Shown: positions 51,247-56,208 of the stretch, in pieces
Position numbering within the stretch: the first letter of the stretch is position 1
How the letters are laid out: every line of letters starts with the position of its first letter
DNA from: Gluconobacter sp. Gdi
Lineage (GTDB): Bacteria; Pseudomonadota; Alphaproteobacteria; Acetobacterales; Acetobacteraceae
Direction of reading: 5' to 3'
Assembly: GCF_014132155.1 (NCBI RefSeq)
Contig: NZ_BLJQ01000011.1
Coordinates: 1-56,208 of the forward strand
Length of the DNA: 56,208 bases
Position numbers and translations under genes: made by a program
The notes under the pieces: generated by a model
Database searches by the model: none
Told to the model about the DNA's origin: nothing
Seen by the model: the letters and a program-made list of their open reading frames with translations, nothing else

Positions 51247-51323
51247 GCGCCCTTAGCTCAGTTGGATAGAGCAACAGCCTTCTAAGCTGTGGGTCGCTGG
51301 TTCGAATCCAGCAGGGCGCGCCA
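51247..51323 (+). tRNA. tRNA-Arg (UCU anticodon), likely integration site
   Basis: 77 bases: acceptor GCGCCCT/AGGGCGC, anticodon loop CTTCTAA (TCT), T loop TTCGAAT and encoded CCA. An integrated element with a tyrosine recombinase begins just beyond its 3' end, where such recombinases commonly insert. Confidence 0.97.
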
Positions 51324-51348
51324 TTTAGCGCCGTTTTTGCTCTGTTGG

Positions 51349-51376
51349 GTTTGCAAGCGTTTGCAGATGGTTTGCA
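51349..51376 (+). repeat. Three GTTTGCA direct repeats spaced about one helical turn
   Basis: GTTTGCA occurs at 51349, 51359 and 51370, 26 bases after the tRNA-Arg 3' end. The 10- and 11-base spacing puts all copies on one face of the DNA. They could be binding sites for the recombinase (arm sites) or for a regulator of the kinase gene that starts at 51445. Confidence 0.7.
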
Positions 51377-51444
51377 ATGGCTATGGGTAACCGGCACCGT
51401 ATGTCTCAGTTTTTCTACTATTTTGAAGCTGAGATCTAATACTC

Positions 51445-52407
51445 ATGTATGTGTTCAGTATCGATGAGTGGGAAGATGATCCCGAGTTTCCGGTACATCC
51501 CGTAGGCTCTCAGCCCAAGCGTGTTGTCATTGCGCCGTCGCACTGTGGCACCATGGGCCTGTTGCCTGGTCATACCTATATTTTCAAAACAGCTAAAAGT
51601 GTTTGGCAGCGCCATCAACTATGGTCTGAAGTCATAGCATACCGTGTTGCAGACATGGTTGGTGTGGATGCTCCCCGCTGTTTCCCAGCTCTTATGAGAT
51701 CTACCGGAGAGGCCGGAGTTCTCATGGAGTCATTTTTGCCCAATTCATCAGACGCACAATTAACAAGGTTCGTGCATGGCGCCGATTTTTTGGCTCGTGT
51801 CATTGTTGATAAAAAGCGTGGTCGCCCTCATCTTCTAAAACTGAATCTATGGCTAAGTCGAAAGATTGGAGTGGATCCATCTGCTGTTGAGAACTGGTGG
51901 ACACGGGTTATCTTTTTCGATGCGTTGATAGGAAATAGTGATCGCCACCCTCAGAACTGGGGATTCCTTTTTAAGGTGAAGCCGGGCATCCTCTCAGCAG
52001 TGCACTCGTTGTTAGAAGGCAGCACGTCTGCAATGATGGGCCCCGCTTTCGATAACGGAACGAGTCTAGGGTATGAGACGAGGGAAGTGGATCTGGAAAC
52101 AAAAGGGACAGATGCCGCGTTAGATCACTATATTGCAGGTGGGCACCATCATTGTTCGTGGGATACGCCAACTACCAAACGAGGTGAAGGACATCTGGAG
52201 CTATGTCGAAAAATTATCGACGCCGATATCAGGCAGAAAGATGTCTTGAGGAACATGTTAAATTTTAGTCAGGGTGACGTGGAAAAGATTTTGGATGAGT
52301 GCGTCGACTGCGATCTTCCATTTCTTCCGTTTACGCCTGAGCGAGCAAAGTTTGTGTCAAAGTTGCTAATGAGGCGTCAAATGGCGCTTCTCGACCTAGT
52401 TAAGTGA
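51445..52407 (+). CDS. Compact HipA-like protein kinase
   Basis: 320 residues, against about 440 for HipA. Kinase landmarks in order: ATP-binding Lys48 in YIFK, Glu62 in SEVIAYR, the catalytic loop LIGNSDRHPQNWG with Asp166 and Asn171, and the metal-binding Asp203 in AFDNGTS. The N-terminal small subdomain of HipA appears to be missing, as in the HipT kinase of HipBST systems. There is no HipB-like repressor upstream; tRNA-Arg precedes it. The following HIRAN gene starts 10 bases later, so both form a two-gene unit. Probably a toxin-like Ser/Thr kinase for antiphage defence or growth control; this role is inferred. Confidence 0.85.
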   Translation: MYVFSIDEWEDDPEFPVHPVGSQPKRVVIAPSHCGTMGLLPGHTYIFKTAKSVWQRHQLWSEVIAYRVADMVGVDAPRCFPALMRSTGEAGVLMESFLPNSSDAQLTRFVHGADFLARVIVDKKRGRPHLLKLNLWLSRKIGVDPSAVENWWTRVIFFDALIGNSDRHPQNWGFLFKVKPGILSAVHSLLEGSTSAMMGPAFDNGTSLGYETREVDLETKGTDAALDHYIAGGHHHCSWDTPTTKRGEGHLELCRKIIDADIRQKDVLRNMLNFSQGDVEKILDECVDCDLPFLPFTPERAKFVSKLLMRRQMALLDLVK

Positions 52408-52417
52408 GGGGGCTGCA

Positions 52418-53155
52418 GTGACAAGCTGGATTAAGAACTCTCAAGAAGCGATCCATATGTATCTTTGCTGGCAGTCGCCGGATATTACGGCTGACAGGAG
52501 GCACTGGGCTGTCGCGAATGTACTGCAAGGTGATGAGAATAATTTCCATCTTCGGTATTTCACAGAAGACGAGGAATTTGCGCAACATAACGGTGGCAAG
52601 TCTCTCCGTGCCGCGAAGGATCTTGGATTTTCGGGCTATCCAGCATTTTCCATGCGACGAGAGCATACGGATGGAGTGAGAGAAAATTTTATGAGGCGCT
52701 TACCTCCGCGCACTCGTCCTGATTTTCCATTATTCCTTGAGAAGTTTTGTTTATCTCCCGATATGCATTTGTCGGATTTCTCTTTGCTGGCTCGAACTGG
52801 TGCAAAGCTCCCCGGTGATAATTTTTCATTCGTGGATCCTTTGCGTGGTTATACCGCGCCATGTGACTTTCTGATTGAGGTTGCGGGTTTTCGTCACCAG
52901 CCGAACGACATACGGAGCAGTTTGAAGATCGGTCAGCCACTTACCTTTGAGTTGGATGAGCAAAATTCTCATGACAAGTGTGCCATTAAGGTAATGGCTG
53001 AAGGTAATAAGATTGGATACGTAAACAGACTCCAGACACACTCCTTCCCTGAATGGATAAAGGAGAAGAAGGTATCCGCTCATCTTGAGCGTCTTAATGG
53101 TACGATCGATCGTCCTCGGGCATTCGTATTTGTAAGTCTTCTTTCTGGTAACTAA
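52418..53155 (+). CDS. HIRAN-domain protein with HipA N-subdomain-like front half
   Basis: 245 residues. Residues about 150-235 form a HIRAN domain (CDFLIEVAGFRHQPN, LKIGQPLTFELD, NSHDKCAIKVMAEGNKIGYVNR), known from SWI2/SNF2 helicases as a DNA-end or stalled-fork recognition module. Residues about 10-135 recall the small N-terminal subdomain of HipA (YLCWQSPDITADRRHW; FMRRLPPRTRPDFPLFLEKF; LSDFSLLARTGAKLPGD). It starts at GTG with GAGGGGG upstream, 10 bases after the kinase. Taken together it may complete or restrain the kinase and couple it to a DNA signal; this is inference. Confidence 0.75.
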   Translation: MTSWIKNSQEAIHMYLCWQSPDITADRRHWAVANVLQGDENNFHLRYFTEDEEFAQHNGGKSLRAAKDLGFSGYPAFSMRREHTDGVRENFMRRLPPRTRPDFPLFLEKFCLSPDMHLSDFSLLARTGAKLPGDNFSFVDPLRGYTAPCDFLIEVAGFRHQPNDIRSSLKIGQPLTFELDEQNSHDKCAIKVMAEGNKIGYVNRLQTHSFPEWIKEKKVSAHLERLNGTIDRPRAFVFVSLLSGN

Positions 53156-53159
53156 TTGT

Positions 53160-53196
53160 GACGACCTGCTTAGGTTATACACTTAAGTAGGTCATC
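53160..53196. terminator. 13-bp hairpin between the convergent HIRAN and integrase genes
   Basis: GACGACCTGCTTA and TAAGTAGGTCATC pair over 13 bases with two wobbles around an 11-base loop. It lies 4 bases after the HIRAN stop and 19 before the integrase stop. No strong T tail; a bidirectional terminator role is inferred from position. Confidence 0.55.
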
Positions 53197-53215
53197 ATTA
53201 ATTAAGATGATTTGT

Positions 53216-54403
53216 TCACATCAGCCGTCCGCGCGTAGCAGCAATCGAAACAATCTTAGACGTCTCGCGCATCTGATGGCGCTCCCAAACTTCCATTCCT
53301 GCGACAGCCACTTCCGTCCGTCTTGGCAGATACGTATCGATGATGCGCTGGCAATAGTCGATCGCATGTCCAGAGATGGCGGCAATTTGTGGCGTCGTCG
53401 CGCCAGCTTCGGCCAACCGAACAATTCCCGTTCTTCTCAGATCACGGCGCTGCCGATGATTCGCGGCAAGTTCATCTTTAACCTGGTCTCGTGTTGCGCC
53501 ACCTTTCAGAAGCTGGCGCGCGTAGGCGTAGGCAAGCCGCTTCATCACGGCGTCCCAAGCACGGGCAAAATTTCGTGGTGCCCAGACTTTTCCAGTCGGG
53601 CTAGGAACGAGAAGCTTCTGCGTAGCTGGCCCGATTCGTGCGGCAATGACGTTTTCAGAAGAGCGTTCAGCTGCAATATCTTCCAAGCGCTTCTTAATAT
53701 GCGGTTCCAGGCGCGCATGTACCGGAACGTCAATCAGTGCGCCGGTTTTTTCCTGTCGCAGTGCGATGAACATGCGGCCGCTGCGGATAGAGATGCGGCT
53801 GTCATCCATGGTCAGGACGTCGCCTGGCCTCTGCACGGTATAAAGCAGGAGAAGGTAGGCCAGCTGGAGAGACGGGCGTGCGCGTTCCAGGAACGCATCT
53901 TCCATCTCATAGCTCCAGATCTCGCTGCGCTTCGTCGTGTGCTGCCGTTTGAAACGTTCAGCCACGTTTGCGTCAATGATGCCGGCGTCCTTCGCACGGC
54001 CAAGAAGCATCTGGAGAAGGGAAAGAACCTGATCAGCCTTTCGCGGGGTTGCGCTCAATCGTTCCCGGATCGCCAGGACATCTTGTCTTGTGATGGCACG
54101 GGCGGGGTGCAGTCCCCAATCTTCGCGCATTTTGTCCAGATAGTTCCGGTACAAGTTGCGCGTTCGGGGCGACAGGCTCCGATAGGCTTCCGATTCAAGA
54201 TAATCGATAATCAATGCGCCAATGGTGCCCGGATTAAGTCCGGCCGCCTGCAATGGCGACAGGTTTTCCAGAGAGGCAAGCGCTGCCTCTCTGTTGTGGC
54301 CCAGAAATTTCCGAGTCTGTCGGTCGTAAAAATACTCAATGATGCTGCCGTCGGCGCGTGTCTTGCGCACGACGTTCAGTCCTGTTCTGCGTGAGCGTGG
54401 CAC
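53216..54403 (-). CDS. Tyrosine recombinase (phage/element integrase)
   Basis: 395 residues. N-terminal core-binding domain (about 55-160, SLSPRTRNLYRNYLDKMREDW) and a catalytic domain with Arg192 (TVQRPGDVL), Arg323 in RRDLRRTG, His346 in SGHAIDY and nucleophile Tyr358 in DTYLPR. The usual box II His is replaced by Arg320, a natural variant in some integrases. GTG start with GGAG at good spacing; it overlaps the upstream excisionase-like gene by 68 bases. It is expected to integrate the element at tRNA-Arg. Confidence 0.92.
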   Translation of the reverse strand: MPRSRRTGLNVVRKTRADGSIIEYFYDRQTRKFLGHNREAALASLENLSPLQAAGLNPGTIGALIIDYLESEAYRSLSPRTRNLYRNYLDKMREDWGLHPARAITRQDVLAIRERLSATPRKADQVLSLLQMLLGRAKDAGIIDANVAERFKRQHTTKRSEIWSYEMEDAFLERARPSLQLAYLLLLYTVQRPGDVLTMDDSRISIRSGRMFIALRQEKTGALIDVPVHARLEPHIKKRLEDIAAERSSENVIAARIGPATQKLLVPSPTGKVWAPRNFARAWDAVMKRLAYAYARQLLKGGATRDQVKDELAANHRQRRDLRRTGIVRLAEAGATTPQIAAISGHAIDYCQRIIDTYLPRRTEVAVAGMEVWERHQMRETSKIVSIAATRGRLM

Positions 54404-54668
54404 TCATATTCTCCGCAAGAGGTGATGAAAAGCCGGGCTTCGCAGGAACGGTGGCGCTGGTTGCAGCCGGCGCCACCACTCCAATTCCTGAATCCCGGTC
54501 CGCGTAGAGGTCCAGCAGTTTACGGTCCCACGTCAAGCGGCCGCCTTTGCCGCCACGGATCCGTGGTGGTGGCCAGACGCCAAGTGAAACTTCCTGATTG
54601 AACGTGGTGATGCCAATTCCGACATAAGCGGCGGCTTGTTCGCGGGTAAGGAAACGCGGCTCAATCAT
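54336..54668 (-). CDS. Excisionase/AlpA-like DNA-binding protein
   Basis: 110 residues. N-terminal winged-helix/MerR-type motif RFLTREQAAAYVGIGITTFNQEV, followed by RIRGGKGGRLTWDRKLLDLY, typical of AlpA/Xis-like factors that direct excision. The C-terminal 45 residues are low complexity (Ala/Pro/Ser) and overlap the integrase start. It starts at ATG of MIEPRF; MILQWKEKR extends upstream but without ribosome binding signal. Confidence 0.8.
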   Translation of the reverse strand: MIEPRFLTREQAAAYVGIGITTFNQEVSLGVWPPPRIRGGKGGRLTWDRKLLDLYADRDSGIGVVAPAATSATVPAKPGFSSPLAENMSATLTQNRTERRAQDTRRRQHH

Positions 54669-54870
54669 GCGTTTCTCTTTCCATTGCAAGATCAACCGCC
54701 GTTCTCATGTTGTCGCTGGAGCTTAATTTTTGGCATCTACTACCGGAGCAGTTCCAGACTGCCCATTCATTCAGGCGTTGCTTGGGGATGCCTCCAAATT
54801 GGTGGAAACCAATCTGGAGTTTATTGGCCTCTAACCAGTCCAGCCGCGCCGTGTCCGTCCGCACGCTCAT
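54661..54870 (-). CDS. Small phage-type hypothetical protein
   Basis: 69 residues, start MSVRTDTARLDWLEANKLQIGF, a pattern common among small proteins of temperate phages and integrated elements. It overlaps the upstream 151-residue gene by 4 bases (ATGA) and the downstream excisionase-like gene by 8 bases. Function unknown. Confidence 0.65.
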   Translation of the reverse strand: MSVRTDTARLDWLEANKLQIGFHQFGGIPKQRLNEWAVWNCSGSRCQKLSSSDNMRTAVDLAMERETHD

Positions 54871-55322
54871 GCTCGGTACTCCGGATAATTTGGATAAATC
54901 GGCCGCAAAGACACGGCCGCTGTGTGTCCAGCATCTGTCAGGACGAAATAAGACTCACCCGTGTTCCATCCCCGGCCCGTGGCTTTCATCAGACCAGCCT
55001 TAACAAGGCTGCAAATCGCCTTGTCATCCGTTGCGGTGTAGAATCTCTTGTTTATCAGAGTGTGGTTCAATACTGATTTCGCCTCTTCATCCAGCGCAGC
55101 CGTGACCGCATCGACTGCTGGCAAGATGATGTCCTCATCCGGCATCCGCTTTACGCGGATGCTGGCGAAAGTGATCGAATCACAATCTGCTCCCAGAAAT
55201 TTCTGGTATCGAGCCTTGCTCGCCGTAGGGGCGTAAATAATCTCACCTAGACCGTAGGCGGGATCCATTATCTGCGCATGCCAAGCCTTGCGCACTCGGG
55301 TTGCATCCCTCCGACCATTCAT
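54867..55322 (-). CDS. Phage-type hypothetical protein, 151 residues
   Basis: No family recognised. The C-terminal part (HTLINKRFYTATDDKAICSLVKAGLMKATGRGW, TDAGHTAAV) looks like a winged-helix segment. Start ATG with the four-base overlap to both neighbours, typical of dense phage operons. May bind DNA or regulate the element. Confidence 0.65.
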   Translation of the reverse strand: MNGRRDATRVRKAWHAQIMDPAYGLGEIIYAPTASKARYQKFLGADCDSITFASIRVKRMPDEDIILPAVDAVTAALDEEAKSVLNHTLINKRFYTATDDKAICSLVKAGLMKATGRGWNTGESYFVLTDAGHTAAVSLRPIYPNYPEYRA

Positions 55323-55576
55323 GATGGTTCACCAAAGCAGATCATGACGTGACCAGGCATAAGCCCTGGACCATCATCTTCCGTACGGACAAACGTGATT
55401 TCCCGGATTATGGAATGATCGCCTATCCGTCCCATCGTCTTGTTCCAGGGATACAATTCCACCAGATCACCGACCTGATAACTCGGGGCATCAATGCAGA
55501 CTTCAGAGGTCTTCTGGCGGCGCGATACAGCCTCAAATTCGTGCGGCCTGACACCTATTTCATGGATTAAACGCAT
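55319..55576 (-). CDS. DUF3850/ASCH-like small protein
   Basis: About 85 residues from MRLIHEIGVRPHEFEAVSRRQKTSEV, with YQVGDLVELYPW and REITFV: the pattern of DUF3850, an ASCH-related RNA-binding-like fold common in phages. GGAGG precedes the start. It overlaps the downstream gene by four bases (ATGA) and shares a base with the upstream gene's stop. A start 17 codons earlier is less likely. Confidence 0.75.
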   Translation of the reverse strand: MRLIHEIGVRPHEFEAVSRRQKTSEVCIDAPSYQVGDLVELYPWNKTMGRIGDHSIIREITFVRTEDDGPGLMPGHVMICFGEPS

Positions 55577-56124
55577 CACACTCCTCCCTCGCATGTGAGG
55601 GCAGCGCGGGCTTTGCGTCGGCACCACTCTGCTGCCCAGCCTAGCTTCTCGATGTACGGTCTATCGAACGAGCCGGGGCAATCATCAGTTTTATTCTCTG
55701 AAACAGCAGACAAAGCCCCTTCGAGCACCTCAACCCGCGCCTTACTCACCTCGGCATCAGCCCGCGCAAGCTGCTCGGCTTCCTTCAGCTCCGCAATGCG
55801 GGCTTCCAGCGCCGTGACGTTGGCGGGACGGTCATAGAGCGGATGGACGTCTTCATACCGACTGGATAACTTCGAACTGGAGTACCGCCAGCCACCACGG
55901 CCGTCATCATCCTCTTCGTCGTAATAATGCCACGCAACGGGCTTCTGCCCCTCCCCATCCTTCCGGCGCTGTTCTTCCGCGCCTCGGGCTTCGGCTTCGA
56001 GGATATGGCGTTCCGCTAAAGCATAGTCAGGTGTGTCAGCGTAGCCTTCTCTGGCTATGCCATCTGCCAGCGCGTCTATCTGCTCATCTCGCGTCCGCAC
56101 GTTCTGTTCCGTGTTCTGGGTCAT
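55576..56124 (-). CDS. Phage-type hypothetical protein with coiled coil
   Basis: 182 residues. An acidic N-terminal part, a WHYYDEEDDD... segment ending HPLYDRP that resembles Ea/eaa-like phage proteins, a coiled coil (about 105-140: NVTALEARIAELKEAEQLAR) and a Cys-containing end (FDRPYIEKLGWAAEWCRRKARAAL). Function unknown. Its start overlaps the stop of the next gene by 4 bases. Confidence 0.65.
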   Translation of the reverse strand: MTQNTEQNVRTRDEQIDALADGIAREGYADTPDYALAERHILEAEARGAEEQRRKDGEGQKPVAWHYYDEEDDDGRGGWRYSSSKLSSRYEDVHPLYDRPANVTALEARIAELKEAEQLARADAEVSKARVEVLEGALSAVSENKTDDCPGSFDRPYIEKLGWAAEWCRRKARAALTCEGGV

Positions 56125-56208
56125 TTCGCGGCTCCTTTCGGCGTGCTGCGCTTGATCTGGGCGAGTGTGTTGCGGATTGATCGGACGTCGCCTGGCGTGG
56201 ATGAGCTG
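56121..56208 (-). CDS. Partial phage-type gene at the window edge
   Basis: The last 88 bases read on the minus strand give an open frame ending DVRSIRNTLAQIKRS...KGAAK with a TGA that overlaps the following ATG (ATGA). It is the C-terminal end of a further small gene of the same operon; only 28 codons are visible, so no family can be assigned. Confidence 0.6.
   Translation of the reverse strand, partial: SSSTPGDVRSIRNTLAQIKRSTPKGAAK

Noticed and set aside
51349-51376. GTTTGCA repeats considered as a CRISPR remnant
   Set aside because: Units are only 7 bases with 3- to 4-base gaps and no cas genes; they fit protein-binding sites better.

Overview
The window looks like the chromosome of an acetic acid bacterium (Alphaproteobacteria, Acetobacteraceae; Gluconobacter or a close relative). 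This rests on general gene content and protein style (metX-metW, homoserine kinase of the ThrB choline-kinase-like type, ffh-rpsP-rimM-trmD-rplS running into leuCDB, an alginate-export-like outer-membrane barrel), not on a database match. Moderate-GC housekeeping genes are interrupted by two accessory segments.

Layout. 1-37 is the 3' end of an initiator tRNA with a terminator. 0.3-10 kb carries two paralogous DEAD-box RNA helicases, a small conserved protein, a 1247-residue multidomain glycan enzyme and the methionine pair metX-metW. 10.6-26.2 kb is a capsule or exopolysaccharide locus: an outer-membrane export lipoprotein, a secreted orphan protein and a pyruvyl transferase on the minus strand, then on the plus strand a KpsE-KpsM-KpsT type ABC exporter, galE, a frameshifted glf and two galactofuranosyltransferase-like enzymes. 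The KpsT-like ATPase is fused to an esterase-like domain. Together these predict an ABC-exported glycan containing galactofuranose and probably ketal-pyruvate. The locus is edged by AT-rich sequence and tRNA-Ser(UGA).

27-51 kb is core: a Spy/CpxP-like protein; the SRP GTPase and a ribosomal/tRNA-modification operon; leuCDB; two tandem class I aminotransferases; an M3 peptidase; envelope proteins; a cobalamin adenosyltransferase; an OPT transporter; a barrel/lipoprotein pair; ispH-thrB-rnhA; tRNA-Asn; an MFS exporter; gpt; tRNA-Pro and tRNA-Arg.

51.4-56.2 kb is an integrated element just beyond the 3' end of tRNA-Arg(UCU). Its first two genes are a compact HipA-like kinase and a HIRAN-domain protein whose N-terminal half resembles the small subdomain the kinase lacks. 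A convergent tyrosine recombinase, an excisionase-like protein and a chain of small, tightly overlapping phage-type genes follow and run off the right edge. The kinase/HIRAN pair is the best candidate here for an undescribed system; the ATPase-esterase fusion is the second.
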